A stretch of DNA of 64,000 nucleotides from Paenibacillus sp. J5C2022 (GCF_025567625.1 NZ_JAOQJC010000026.1:1-64000), one strand, 5' to 3'; shown: positions 25,201 to 33,700, numbered from the stretch's first letter. Notes: generated by a model not told the origin, from the sequence alone. A program made the numbers and translations.

Positions 25201-25305
25201 AAGCAATGGAGTAAGAGCGAATGTCCAGGGGAAATTGTTTCGAAAAATCCCTTGCAGAAACTATTGCATGAAGACGAGCTATATGTTATATTATTATTTA
25301 CATGC

Positions 25306-25394
25306 GGAGAAGTACCCAAGTGGTCATAAGGGGACTGACTCGAAATCAGTTAGGCGTGTCAAAGCGTGCGTGGGTTCGAATCCCACCTTCTCCG
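25306..25394 (+). tRNA. tRNA-Ser (CGA)
   Basis: The acceptor stem pairs GGAGAAG (25306-25312) with CTTCTCC (25387-25393), discriminator G25394. The anticodon stem is ACTGA/TCAGT around the loop CTCGAAA, giving anticodon CGA (25341-25343). The T arm contains GGGTTCGAATCCC. A long variable arm makes it a type II tRNA, as expected for serine. The CCA end is not encoded. Confidence 0.97.
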
Positions 25395-25430
25395 TTGCTT
25401 ATCTACAATGGGCAATTGAACGATAGATCT

Positions 25431-25456
25431 CCTGTAAATTGCAGGGTTTTTTTTTT
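25431..25456 (+). terminator. Terminator after tRNA-Ser
   Basis: CCTGTAAATTGCAGG forms a short hairpin (25431-25445) followed by ten T residues. Confidence 0.75.
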
Positions 25457-25535
25457 GTTGCAAAGCAATAAGAGATGTCCTGAAAATGAGGTTGTCATTT
25501 TACGGAAAGCTTCCTGAGTACGGATTTCTTCGAGA

Positions 25536-25577
25536 AAGGACCCCAGTCTCCACTTAGTTGTAGAGACTGGGGTCCTT
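25536..25577. terminator. Long 15-bp perfect hairpin
   Basis: AAGGACCCCAGTCTC (25536-25550) and GAGACTGGGGTCCTT (25563-25577) are exact reverse complements, with a 12-base loop. Neither side has a long T-run. It lies between the tRNA and a convergent gene, so a two-way terminator is the simplest reading. Confidence 0.6.
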
Positions 25578-25686
25578 CTGTATATGTGAGGGAATGCTGC
25601 CCGTCATGTGACTAATGGAGGAGCAGCCCCTAATATTGCAATAGAATTGATAAGTTCTCCAATTGCCGATAATAGAGAGTACTTGC

Positions 25687-26163
25687 TTATCCTCGAATAA
25701 AGTCAATCACGTTAATGCCATAGTGAGAAGCAATCGTTAACACGGCGGTCCAGACGATCAAGCTTAACGTCATCCAGATGACGGCATTTCTCTTCTTTGC
25801 ACCGAACAGGATGCCGACAAATGCTGCAATATGCGACCCGATAAGCAGGGGACCCAGCAAGGCGAGACCAGGCATGCCATATTTATTCCAAGCAGCTTCA
25901 GCACGTTCTCTTCGCTTCGACTTTCCATTGCCAGCTCCTTTCTTGCTAGTTCTCCATTGCTTGAATTTCTCGAAGAAGAGGATAACCAGGTATACAGTAG
26001 CCAAGTTGCCCAGCAAGGCAAGCAGACCGACCAATATAGGATTCATGCCCGCTACGATAATCGCGATGGGAATAATGGCAGCGATCTCAACCCAGGGTAT
26101 TGACCCTAACAGAAAGACAAGCACATATTGCCAAACCTCATTCACATCTTGTAAGAAATTCAT
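25687..26163 (-). CDS. Small multidrug export family membrane protein
   Basis: A 158-residue membrane protein of the Sm_multidrug_ex family: GSIPWVEIAAIIPIAIIVAG near the start, then KYGMPGLALLGPLLIGSHIA. About four membrane segments, with a basic loop (SKKGAGNGKSKRRERAE) between the second and third. Transport function is only presumed. Its promoter carries a 13-bp palindrome, suggesting regulated expression. Confidence 0.82.
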   Translation of the reverse strand: MNFLQDVNEVWQYVLVFLLGSIPWVEIAAIIPIAIIVAGMNPILVGLLALLGNLATVYLVILFFEKFKQWRTSKKGAGNGKSKRRERAEAAWNKYGMPGLALLGPLLIGSHIAAFVGILFGAKKRNAVIWMTLSLIVWTAVLTIASHYGINVIDFIRG

Positions 26164-26206
26164 TTTTTTTCACTTCTCCTTCTCATTGATGATATGCGGT
26201 GTGCAT

Positions 26207-26264
26207 GTGTATATACTGTTTATATCTATATACACAGTATATACACGGTGCGAATAGCTGTCAA
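26207..26264 (-). promoter_or_regulatory. Promoter overlapped by an operator-like palindrome
   Basis: On the minus strand -35 TTGACA (26264-26259) and -10 TATACT (26241-26236) are 17 bases apart, near consensus. The -10 lies inside a perfect 13-bp inverted repeat, GTGTATATACTGT (26207-26219) and ACAGTATATACAC (26234-26246), with a 14-base spacer. A bound dimer would block the promoter. The form recalls operators of GntR/YtrA-type repressors, but no regulator gene is nearby. Confidence 0.7.
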
Positions 26265-26318
26265 CAAGAGAATGGATTTTTTTCGGAATGGGGGACTTAG
26301 AATGTAAGGAAGTGGTTA

Positions 26319-26498
26319 GTGTTATTTAGCGTAGTCATCGCATTCATGCCGTTCAAAGACGGTGAAAACACGAAGATACCTATTCAGGATGGTGTGATGG
26401 AAGCGCCGAAGAAGAGCGGAACCTACTATTATTCCGTCTCGGCATGGTGGGGATCGGAAGGGAGCTCATCCGCGGTATTTGCCATTACGATTCCGTAG
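26319..26498 (+). pseudogene. Possible remnant of a secreted-protein gene
   Basis: An open frame of 59 codons from a GTG reads LFSVVIAFMPFKDG, then IPIQDGVMEAPKKSGTYYYS, VSAWWGSEGSSSAVFAITIP and stop. The end looks like a complete C-terminal beta-rich domain joined to a hydrophobic start, with no good ribosome binding site. It could be a deletion remnant or a real short gene. A hairpin at about 26501-26535 follows. Low certainty. Confidence 0.3.
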
Positions 26499-26535
26499 CG
26501 CAAGAAAGAGGACTCCGAGGAGCCCTCTTCTTGAC

Positions 26536-26875
26536 GGTGGTTGATGGTATAACTGAGTCAATGACATGACACATCAGTTTCAGCGAATCAGAAGAAGCTT
26601 CATTCTCTATATCCGAATCTATAGCAGCTGAAGCTGCCAATCGATTCATCCATACTGGTTGTCGCTTGCGTAGTCCGAATGTACGGTTAACGCTGCACGA
26701 CAGTTAGAATGAGTGTGTTTCAGACGTAGTCTTTAGCACGTCCCTCCGTTCATTACTTCAGTGTTTGTATTACCTCATAAGATCCATGCACCCTTTGGTC
26801 CAACGGAACCACACCTCTCTTGCACCGTCGAGTTTAATATGGCCTTCTGTTTAAAAACTTATACACAATCGAACA
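26536..26875. other. Gene-poor stretch
   Basis: About 340 bases with no convincing gene on either strand: short frames lack ribosome binding sites and recognisable motifs. No repeat or tRNA was seen. It lies between the possible gene remnant and the YjzC-like gene. Confidence 0.5.
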
Positions 26876-27061
26876 TTAATCCTTCGGCATCTTTTTCCAT
26901 TTTCGTTCATGGTTGCTCGTATCGGGGAATTTTTCGCCCCTGTTCAGCCTCACTTTTTTGGGGTTCTCAATGCCCATGTGATAATCGTTCACTCCGGTCT
27001 CGATGTATGTGCCGTTGTTGGGAGCACGGTCGCCGGGAGAAAAAGTAGTGAATTCGCCCAT
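26876..27061 (-). CDS. YjzC-family small protein
   Basis: A 61-residue protein whose motifs FSPGDRAPNNGTYIETG and KVRLNRGEKFPDTSNHERKW match the YjzC family of Bacilli. The frame is open much further upstream, but GGAGGTG lies six bases before the ATG at 27061, which fixes the start. Function unknown. Confidence 0.85.
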   Translation of the reverse strand: MGEFTTFSPGDRAPNNGTYIETGVNDYHMGIENPKKVRLNRGEKFPDTSNHERKWKKMPKD

Positions 27062-27227
27062 CGTCATCACCTCCAGCACTATTATTTGCCTGATCGGAGC
27101 AAGCAGTCCCGACCATGCTCCATATAGGATGCGCAGGCCTGAGAAAGACCATGAATAGCAGATAACGGTGCATGCATTTGTAACAGGAAGGGGATCGAAG
27201 CGAAATTGTGGAACGCGGAAATAGCAC

Positions 27228-27316
27228 TTGTTTTTGGGCGGTGGAATTGATATAATTTGCAGATGCGGGTAAAAACTCGCTCCTTGCTCCATATGGGGCC
27301 GCTAGTCCAAAAGGAG
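27228..27316 (+). promoter_or_regulatory. rpsF promoter and S6:S18-type leader
   Basis: TTGTTT (27228-27233) and TATAAT (27251-27256) are 17 bases apart. The short leader contains CTCCTT (27280-27285), complementary to the Shine-Dalgarno AAGGAG (27311-27316), enclosing a hairpin GCTCC-ATAT-GGGGC (27286-27299) followed by a CCG step. S6:S18 autoregulatory leaders of rpsF operons carry a CCG element beside a hairpin, so feedback repression is likely. Confidence 0.6.
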
Positions 27317-27325
27317 GTGAAATAA

Positions 27326-27610
27326 ATGCGCAAATATGAAGTGATGTATATCATCCGTCCGGATGTTGAACAAGAGAACCTGCAAGCTCTCGTTGAGAAA
27401 TTCAATGGCATCATCTCTAATGGCGGAGAGGTCACAAAGACTGACGTGGTCGGCAAACGTCGCCTTGCGTATGAGATCAATAAGCTTCGTGAAGGTTATT
27501 ACGTGCTGGTTCATTTCAATGCAACGAATGAAGTTGTGAATGAGCTTGACCGTATCATGAAGATTTCCGACGAAGTCATTCGTTCGTTGATCGTCAGAGA
27601 CGTAGCCTAA
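27326..27610 (+). CDS. rpsF: Ribosomal protein S6
   Basis: The 94-residue S6 of the small subunit, MRKYEVMYIIRPDVEQENLQ onward, ending in VIRSLIVRDVA. It dimerises with S18 on the ribosome platform. AAAAGGAGGTGAAATAA precedes the ATG. First gene of the rpsF-ssb-rpsR operon. Confidence 0.97.
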   Translation: MRKYEVMYIIRPDVEQENLQALVEKFNGIISNGGEVTKTDVVGKRRLAYEINKLREGYYVLVHFNATNEVVNELDRIMKISDEVIRSLIVRDVA

Positions 27611-27649
27611 GCCTGAATTTTCGGATTGTTCAATGGGGAGGTCGAACAA

Positions 27650-28189
27650 ATGTTGAACCGTGTAATATTGATTGGCAGACTGACTAGAGATCCTGAGCTT
27701 CGCTATACACCTGCCGGAGTTGCAGTAACCCAATTCACGATCGCTGTAGACCGTCCGTTTACGACGAATCAGGGCGAACGTGAAGCTGACTTTATTCCGG
27801 TCGTCACTTGGCGCCAGCTGGCTGAAACCTGTGCCAACTACTTGCGTAAAGGCCGTCTGACGGCTGTAGAAGGACGCATTCAAGTGCGGAATTACGAGAA
27901 CAATGAGGGCAAGCGTGTCTATGTAACGGAAGTTATAGCGGACAACGTCCGGTTCTTGGAATCCAATCGTGAGGGCGGAGCTTCGCGTGAGGAGAATAGT
28001 GGAAGCTACAGCGGCAATAGCGGCGGAGGATATGGCGGCAATAGCGGTGGCATGAGCAACAACAGCGGCAGCGGCTATGGCGGCGGTGGCGGGAATCGGT
28101 CTTCGAACAATCAGCGGAACGACAATAATGATCCATTCAAGGATGACGGACGCCCAATTGATATTTCCGAAGACGATTTGCCATTTTAA
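27650..28189 (+). CDS. ssb: Single-stranded DNA-binding protein
   Basis: A 179-residue SSB with the OB fold (MLNRVILIGRLTRDPELRYT; FIPVVTWRQLAETCANYLRK), a long Gly/Ser/Asn-rich linker (about residues 115-160) and the acidic tip DISEDDLPF that recruits partner proteins. The frame is open from 27626, but GGGGAGG before the ATG at 27650 sets the start. Confidence 0.97.
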   Translation: MLNRVILIGRLTRDPELRYTPAGVAVTQFTIAVDRPFTTNQGEREADFIPVVTWRQLAETCANYLRKGRLTAVEGRIQVRNYENNEGKRVYVTEVIADNVRFLESNREGGASREENSGSYSGNSGGGYGGNSGGMSNNSGSGYGGGGGNRSSNNQRNDNNDPFKDDGRPIDISEDDLPF

Positions 28190-28213
28190 TTTCTAACGAA
28201 AGGAAGGGTTCAC

Positions 28214-28513
28214 ATGAGCGAACAACAACAAACAACTGCTCGTCCAGAGCGCTCTGAGCGTCCTGAGCGTCCAGAACGCAAGTTCACTCGCAAAGGCGGA
28301 CGCAACAAGCGTCGTAAAGTTTGTTTCTTCACTGTAAACAAAATTACACACATTGACTATAAAGACACGGATTTGCTGAAGAAGTTCATCAGCGAGCGCG
28401 GTAAAATTTTGCCACGCCGTGTAACGGGCACAAGCGCAAAATATCAGCGTCTGCTGACTATTGCCATTAAACGTTCCCGTCAAGTTGCTTTGCTTCCTTA
28501 TACGACTGAATAG
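28214..28513 (+). CDS. rpsR: Ribosomal protein S18
   Basis: A 99-residue S18, longer than the ~79 residues of B. subtilis because of an N-terminal tail of TARPERSERPERPERK type repeats. The core KVCFFTVNKITHIDYKD and LPRRVTGTSAKYQRLL is standard. AAAGGAAGGGTTCAC precedes the ATG. Last gene of the S6-SSB-S18 operon. Confidence 0.97.
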   Translation: MSEQQQTTARPERSERPERPERKFTRKGGRNKRRKVCFFTVNKITHIDYKDTDLLKKFISERGKILPRRVTGTSAKYQRLLTIAIKRSRQVALLPYTTE

Positions 28514-28532
28514 TCGCAAGGAGCAGGCTTAA

Positions 28533-28563
28533 GAAGAGTCATCCTTCGGGGTGACTCTTTTTA
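28533..28563 (+). terminator. Terminator of the rpsF-ssb-rpsR operon
   Basis: AGAGTCATCC-TTCG-GGGTGACTCT followed by TTTTTATT, 20 bases after rpsR. A second small hairpin (CCCCACTTTGTGGGG, near 28598) follows without a strong T-run. Confidence 0.9.
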
Positions 28564-28778
28564 TTATAGTAAAGTACCTGAGTAAGCTTCGAAGCAAAGC
28601 CCCACTTTGTGGGGTCATTTTAGTTGGCTGCGATACAAACATTTAACTTGGATGAATTGTCCGGAATCTATAGAAAAATTAATAGAGTTGTGTATAATAG
28701 AACCTGTTGCACATCGGCCCCGACCTTTCTGAGAGTGGAAGGTCAACAACTAGATAACGAAAGAGAGGAACTTTACTA

Positions 28779-30230
28779 TTGCTGCAAAAATTGAAAAGCA
28801 ACTGGTTCTTTAATACAAGAGCGGACATACTGGCTGGAATTACCGTCGCATTGGCGCTTATTCCGGAAGCAATCGCCTTCTCTATCATTGCCGGCGTAGA
28901 TCCGATGGTCGGTCTGTACGCTTCATTCTGCATTGCCGTCATTATCTCCATTGTCGGCGGCCGTCCCGGTATGATCTCGGCGGCTACAGGGGCAATGGCC
29001 GTGCTTATGGTGACGTTGGTGAAAGACCATGGCATTGAATATTTGTTCGCCGCAACGGTATTAACAGGCATTATTCAAATTATAATCGGCGTGTTGAAGC
29101 TGGGCCGCTTCATTACGTTCGTGCCGCATTCGGTCATTATTGGATTCGTCAATGCGCTGGCCATCATTATATTCATGACGCAGCTCGTGCAATTCGAGGG
29201 ACAAGGCTGGCTCATGTATGCGCTGGTGGCTGCGACGCTTGTCATTATATACGGCCTGCCGAGAATTACGAAGGCCGTTCCGTCGGCTTTGGTCGCCATT
29301 ATTGTCATGACATGCGTTACCGTATTCGGCGGTCTACAGGTGAACACGGTAGGAGATATGGGCGAAATAGCAAGACAACTGCCTGTATTCCACATTGCCG
29401 ATGTGCCGCTCACCTGGGAGACATTGATGATTCTATTGCCGACCTCGCTGGCGCTTGCCGTCGTCGGCTTGCTGGAATCGCTGCTTACGGCGACCATTGT
29501 TGACGAAGCGACTGCCACGAAGAGCGATAAGAACAAGGAAGCGAGAGGGCAAGGCATTGCCAATACCATTACCGGCTTCTTCGGCGGAATGGCCGGCTGC
29601 GCCATGATCGGCCAATCCGTCATTAACGTGAAGTCAGGCGGACGCGGCCGACTGTCCACGATGGTGGCGGGCGTATTTCTGCTGTTCCTGATTATGGTGC
29701 TGGGCGATGTCGTGACGAAGATTCCGATGGCCGCATTGGTGGGCGTCATGATCATGGTGTCTATCGGCACCTTCGATTGGCGCTCCATCCTGGATGTAAG
29801 ACGCATTCCCGTGACGGATACCGTTGTAATGGTTACGACAGTCGCAATTGTCATCTACACGCATAACTTGGCGCTGGGCGTATTCGTAGGCGTTATTATG
29901 AGTGCGCTGATCTTCGGCTGGAGGATGGCACAGATTAAGGCGGAAGCTGCAATGACCGACAGCGGAGCGAAGCGCTATGCGATTCAAGGCCAGATGTTCT
30001 TCGGTACGATGAGCCACTTCGCCGATCTGTTCGATCCGGAGCACGACCCTGATGAAGTCATCATTGATTTCTCGGCATCGCATGTGTGGGATCACTCCGC
30101 GGTTACCGCGATCTCGAAGGTGATATCGAAGTATCAACAAGTGGATAAGCATGTCGTCCTGATCGGATTAAATGCGGAAAGTCAAAAGATCGTCGATCGC
30201 ATCGGTTTGTCGGCATCATCCGGTCACTAA
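28779..30230 (+). CDS. SulP family anion transporter with STAS domain
   Basis: A 483-residue SulP-type transporter: DILAGITVALALIPEAIAFS at the N terminus, about ten membrane segments, and a C-terminal STAS domain (DEVIIDFSASHVWDHSAVTA). SulP proteins carry sulfate, bicarbonate or other anions; the substrate here cannot be told. The start is TTG at 28779, eight bases after AGAGAGGAA. A UspA gene follows 22 bases later, so the two are probably one unit. Confidence 0.9.
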   Translation: MLQKLKSNWFFNTRADILAGITVALALIPEAIAFSIIAGVDPMVGLYASFCIAVIISIVGGRPGMISAATGAMAVLMVTLVKDHGIEYLFAATVLTGIIQIIIGVLKLGRFITFVPHSVIIGFVNALAIIIFMTQLVQFEGQGWLMYALVAATLVIIYGLPRITKAVPSALVAIIVMTCVTVFGGLQVNTVGDMGEIARQLPVFHIADVPLTWETLMILLPTSLALAVVGLLESLLTATIVDEATATKSDKNKEARGQGIANTITGFFGGMAGCAMIGQSVINVKSGGRGRLSTMVAGVFLLFLIMVLGDVVTKIPMAALVGVMIMVSIGTFDWRSILDVRRIPVTDTVVMVTTVAIVIYTHNLALGVFVGVIMSALIFGWRMAQIKAEAAMTDSGAKRYAIQGQMFFGTMSHFADLFDPEHDPDEVIIDFSASHVWDHSAVTAISKVISKYQQVDKHVVLIGLNAESQKIVDRIGLSASSGH

Positions 30231-30252
30231 GTCATTCACAAGGAGAGGTTCG

Positions 30253-30681
30253 ATGTATAAGCGCTTATTGCTGGCAACAGACGGTTCGGCGCATGCCGCA
30301 AGAGCAGCCGAGGCTGCTATCGGATTAATGAAGGAGCTGCCTGGGGCGGAGATGACGATCATTCATGTAAGCGATGAAGCGCCATCCCGCTCGGAGCTTA
30401 TGCAAGCCGGGCTGGACATGAAGGCCGTCCTGGAAGCGGATGCCCACAAGGCGATTGAGGAGACGGAGAGACGCTTTCAGCAGGCGGAGGTGCCCTTTAC
30501 GCTGAAGGTGGCATTCGGCAATCCGGCCGACGTTATTGTGGAGTGGAGCCAGAAGGAACATGCGGACATGATTATTATAGGCAGCCGAGGGCTGAATGCG
30601 GTAAGCGAAGTCATTATGGGCAGCGTGAGCCGCAAGGTGCTTCATCATGCGAACTGCCCTGTGCTGGTTGTAAAACGATAA
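30253..30681 (+). CDS. Universal stress protein, UspA family
   Basis: A 142-residue UspA domain: MYKRLLLATDGSAHAARAAE, and the ATP-binding signature GSRGLNAVSEVIMGSVSRKV followed by HHANCPVLVVK. It probably binds ATP. AGGAGAGG precedes the ATG; the open frame from 30172 overlaps sulP and is not the start. The pairing with the transporter suggests a regulatory role. Confidence 0.93.
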   Translation: MYKRLLLATDGSAHAARAAEAAIGLMKELPGAEMTIIHVSDEAPSRSELMQAGLDMKAVLEADAHKAIEETERRFQQAEVPFTLKVAFGNPADVIVEWSQKEHADMIIIGSRGLNAVSEVIMGSVSRKVLHHANCPVLVVKR

Positions 30682-30690
30682 ATGGCAAAG

Positions 30691-30722
30691 AAGGCTCGCA
30701 GTCCCAGGACTGCGAGCCTTTC
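30691..30722 (+). terminator. Terminator after the UspA gene
   Basis: AAGGCTCGCAGTCC and GGACTGCGAGCCTT are exact reverse complements with a two-base gap, followed by TCC. It lies between two convergent genes and may act both ways. Confidence 0.8.
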
Positions 30723-30727
30723 CGGTA

Positions 30728-30907
30728 TTAAATGCGTCTGTCGCCGATGCGCAGAATCAGGCAAGCCGTTCTTCTGACGCTATCCAGCAAGGAGGTCCAG
30801 CGTCTTGAAGTGACCTGCATATCGCTGCGCAGCTGCTCCAACTCCTGCTGTCTCTCTTGCTTCCATTGTGCCATAGCCCTTCTTCTATAGTCCGATTCGA
30901 AGATCAT
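30728..30907 (-). CDS. Small hypothetical protein
   Basis: A 59-residue, basic, helix-rich protein beginning MIFESDYRRRAMAQWKQERQ and ending LILRIGDRRI. AGGAGGAGTCCGCC before the ATG is a strong ribosome binding site, which is the main reason to accept it. No family is recognised. It lies alone between convergent neighbours. Confidence 0.6.
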   Translation of the reverse strand: MIFESDYRRRAMAQWKQERQQELEQLRSDMQVTSRRWTSLLDSVRRTACLILRIGDRRI

Positions 30908-31001
30908 GGCGGACTCCTCCTGTCGTTTGGTAGTTATGCAAACGCTTTCGGATAAGTTGATTATACAAAATATTCTGACAATAATCAAATGTGCGAGAAA
31001 A

Positions 31002-31047
31002 GCCTTCGAGGAGTCCTCTCTGACGATAGAGCGGTCTCTTCGAAGGC
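31002..31047 (-). terminator. Terminator after ktrB
   Basis: GCCTTCGA (31002-31009) and TCGAAGGC (31040-31047) with additional GGAG/CTC pairing inside; on the minus strand it is followed by TTTTCTCG. It lies 38 bases after the ktrB stop. Confidence 0.75.
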
Positions 31048-31084
31048 GTTAGCAAGCTTGCTTGACATGGCTATGGTACGAGTC

Positions 31085-32476
31085 TTATCCGATAAGGATG
31101 TTATCCTCAGGATAGCCAATCTTGGACGTCTGCTTGCGCTGCGACAGAGCGAAGGCAAGCGTAAGCGGGCCAAGTCTGCCCAGGAACATCGTGACGGAGA
31201 CAATCACTTTGCCGATGGAAGACAATTCACCGGTTAAGCCCATTGACAATCCTGTCGTGCTGAATGCGGAAGTAGCTTCGAACAGCACCTCCAGGAAGTG
31301 GTCCTCCAGCAAATCCTCCGTAACGGTCAGAAGCAGGGCGACAAACAGCACAGCGGTCAGGGAAGTCACGATGACGGCCAACGCTCGCATAACCGTCTCC
31401 TGGGCGATCTTCCGTTCGAAGGCGTGGATCTGTCCGCCGCCCTTGAAAGTATTGATCGTGGCGAGGACAAGCACGACTACCGTATTGGTCTTAATTCCGC
31501 CGCCGGTACCGCCGGATGCAGCTCCTATGAACATCAATATGATGAGCAGAAACTGCGAAGCGGTAAGCATGCTGCCGATATCGATCGTATTGAAGCCGGC
31601 GCTGCGCGGCGTCAGGCTCTGGAAGATGGAGGCGTAGATTCGTTCCCCCAGCGTCAGGTCGCCGAAGGTAGCCTTATTCCAGCTCTCCAGCAGGAAAATA
31701 AGCAGAAAGCCGACAACAGTCAGAACTGCCGATGCCAGCAGGACAACCTTGGAATGAAGCGACAGCTTCCTCCATGAGCGCTTGCGGAATATATCCACGA
31801 TGACGATATAGCCCAGTCCGCCTACGACAAATAACGTAATGACTGTCAAGTTCACGATGGGATCGCCGACATGGCTGGTCAAGCTGTCCGACCAGAGGGC
31901 GAAGCCCGCGTTGTTAAATGCCGATACAGAGTGGAACAGACCGTAGTACGCGGCTTGTCCCCAACCCATATCGTCGGACCAGCGCCAGGTGAGAATGATG
32001 GTCGCGACTGATTCGAAGGCGAATACGATCAGCACCATGTACAAGGACAGCTTGACCAGGCCTTGCGCGGATGTGGATTGGGTCGTCTGCTGAATGATGA
32101 GACGCTGCTTCAGTCCGATCTTCTTGCCGAGCACTATGGCGACCATGACACCGAGCGTCATGAAGCCGATGCCGCCGATCTGAATAAGAATCATAATGAT
32201 GATCTGACCTGCCATCGAGAATGCCGTGCCGGTATCCAGCACGACGAGCCCATTCACGCATACGGCTGATACTGAAGTGAACAATGCATTAATAAGTCCT
32301 ATCGATTTACCGTCGCTGGAGGAGAAGGGCATACTGAGCAGAATGGCGCCGACCCAGCTCAGAATGAAGAATACGAGCATAATAAGCTGGGGCGGGCTCA
32401 TGCGGTGCTTGAAATAGTACACGAGCCTCTCTGCCAAGGATGCTTCTTTGGTCAAGTACTTACTTAGCACGCTCAT
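31085..32476 (-). CDS. ktrB: Potassium uptake membrane subunit KtrB
   Basis: A 463-residue TrkH/KtrB-type channel with four pore-loop repeats; visible selectivity-loop pieces are SVSAVCVNGL, SVSAFNNAGF, PRSAGFNTID and ATSAFSTTGLS. It imports potassium with KtrA. The start is ATG at 32476, with GGAG seven bases upstream inside ktrA; the genes overlap by 17 bases. Osmotic and c-di-AMP control of Ktr systems is known. Confidence 0.95.
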   Translation of the reverse strand: MSVLSKYLTKEASLAERLVYYFKHRMSPPQLIMLVFFILSWVGAILLSMPFSSSDGKSIGLINALFTSVSAVCVNGLVVLDTGTAFSMAGQIIIMILIQIGGIGFMTLGVMVAIVLGKKIGLKQRLIIQQTTQSTSAQGLVKLSLYMVLIVFAFESVATIILTWRWSDDMGWGQAAYYGLFHSVSAFNNAGFALWSDSLTSHVGDPIVNLTVITLFVVGGLGYIVIVDIFRKRSWRKLSLHSKVVLLASAVLTVVGFLLIFLLESWNKATFGDLTLGERIYASIFQSLTPRSAGFNTIDIGSMLTASQFLLIILMFIGAASGGTGGGIKTNTVVVLVLATINTFKGGGQIHAFERKIAQETVMRALAVIVTSLTAVLFVALLLTVTEDLLEDHFLEVLFEATSAFSTTGLSMGLTGELSSIGKVIVSVTMFLGRLGPLTLAFALSQRKQTSKIGYPEDNILIG

Positions 32477-33125
32477 AATCATTCTCCAGGTGACGAATAT
32501 CCTCATTGCTTCCGATAATGAGCAAGATGTCGCCTGTATGTATCACATCGTCAGCCAGCGGCGATATATTGATGTTATCGCCTGTCTTGATCGCCATAAT
32601 GGTACAGCCATATTTCGCACGAATATTGAGCTGCATGAGCGAGCGTCCGTTCATAGCAGGCGGAGCCATAATCTCAGCCAGATTGTAATCCGACGACAGC
32701 TCGATATAGTCGATCAGATTGTCGGAGCTTAGTTGATTGCCCAGCCGTACGCCCATATCGCGTTCCGGATAGATGACGTGATCCGCTCCAATTTTTTTCA
32801 GCACGTTGCCGTGCATTTCGTTTCTGGCTTTGGCGGTTACTTTGGGAATATTCATTTCCTTCAATAATAGTGTCGTCAATATGCTGGCCTGCAAGTCGTC
32901 GCCGATCGAGACAATGCCGTGCGAGAAGTTGGACGCGCCAAGCTCGCGCAACACGCTTTCATCGGTGCAATCGGCTTGAATCGCATGGGTTGCGATGGAA
33001 GCCATCTCTTGCACGGGCTGCTCGTTCTTGTCGATGGCGAGCACCTCGTGGCCGTTCTCGATCAGCGTGCGCGTCAAGCTTGAGCCGAACCGTCCAAGAC
33101 CAATGACCATAAACTGTTTCTTCAT
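32460..33125 (-). CDS. ktrA: Potassium uptake regulatory subunit KtrA
   Basis: A 221-residue cytoplasmic RCK protein: nucleotide-binding Rossmann motif MVIGLGRFGSSLTRTL, then a C-terminal TrkA-C (RCK_C) domain, which in the family binds c-di-AMP and shuts the channel. The ATG at 33125 follows AGGAAGTGATC. It leads the ktrAB operon. Confidence 0.95.
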   Translation of the reverse strand: MKKQFMVIGLGRFGSSLTRTLIENGHEVLAIDKNEQPVQEMASIATHAIQADCTDESVLRELGASNFSHGIVSIGDDLQASILTTLLLKEMNIPKVTAKARNEMHGNVLKKIGADHVIYPERDMGVRLGNQLSSDNLIDYIELSSDYNLAEIMAPPAMNGRSLMQLNIRAKYGCTIMAIKTGDNINISPLADDVIHTGDILLIIGSNEDIRHLENDYERAK

Positions 33126-33243
33126 AAAGATCACTTCCTAACATGAATGGAATGCCAACATGCAGCTAGCCTTGAATTCATATGCTGTGTTACATGATAG
33201 GAGACAGCTACGTATTTGTCAAAGGTTTAATACGTTGCCTCGA

Positions 33244-33477
33244 TCAAGGACGTTCCGTATCGATAATTTTCACATACTCCCGCGGCATATACTGCATATA
33301 TTCTCTATCCGACAACTCCGGATCGAATGAGGAGTATATGCGGAATTTATCTTCAGGAACGGGCGGCGTCATTAAGAAATGGTAATTCAGTCGATATACT
33401 TCATGGTTTAGCAACGCGCCGACAACAATAATAAGAAGAAACAGGGCAGCACATACGCCTATTTTTTTGCGAAGCAT
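33244..33477 (-). CDS. Small membrane-anchored hypothetical protein
   Basis: A 77-residue protein with one N-terminal membrane segment (VCAALFLLIIVVGALL) and an outside tail rich in Tyr, Asp and Pro. AAGGAAGGAGTGATGACCG lies before the ATG, a good ribosome binding site. No family is recognised. It lies between ktrA and the mrp promoter. Confidence 0.6.
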   Translation of the reverse strand: MLRKKIGVCAALFLLIIVVGALLNHEVYRLNYHFLMTPPVPEDKFRIYSSFDPELSDREYMQYMPREYVKIIDTERP

Positions 33478-33549
33478 CGGTCATCACTCCTTCCTTAAGA
33501 GTAATCCCCGATAGCGCCTCTTTTCATTCCAGGCCGGTCCAATTTCATT

Positions 33550-33700
33550 TTGACAATCTTTCTTGAGAAAGCTATAATAGTTTTGTTTTCATGTCTAAAA
33601 TACTTTGAAGTACCGGAGGAGCCTGCCAACAAGGGCTCCTTTTTGCATTTTTTTGTCATACCGACGCAAGTTCGGCAGCAGCTTTGTCGGTTGTGACGCT
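33550..33700 (+). promoter_or_regulatory. mrp operon promoter and structured leader
   Basis: A consensus promoter, TTGACA (33550-33555) and TATAAT (33573-33578) with a 17-base spacer, starts a leader of about 180 bases. It contains AGGAGCC/GGCTCCT (about 33617-33641) followed by TTTTTGCATTTTTTTG, a terminator-like hairpin, and then an imperfect stem GTCA..CCGAC with GTCGG..TGAC (about 33656-33700). This looks like an attenuation or riboswitch-type control; no known class was recognised. Confidence 0.65.

Noticed and set aside
26761..27048. 95-codon open frame on the plus strand
   Set aside because: Overlaps the well supported YjzC-like gene on the other strand; Cys-rich, no ribosome binding site.
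28590..28620. Small hairpin CCCCACTTTGTGGGG as a second terminator
   Set aside because: No T-run follows and the true terminator is just upstream.
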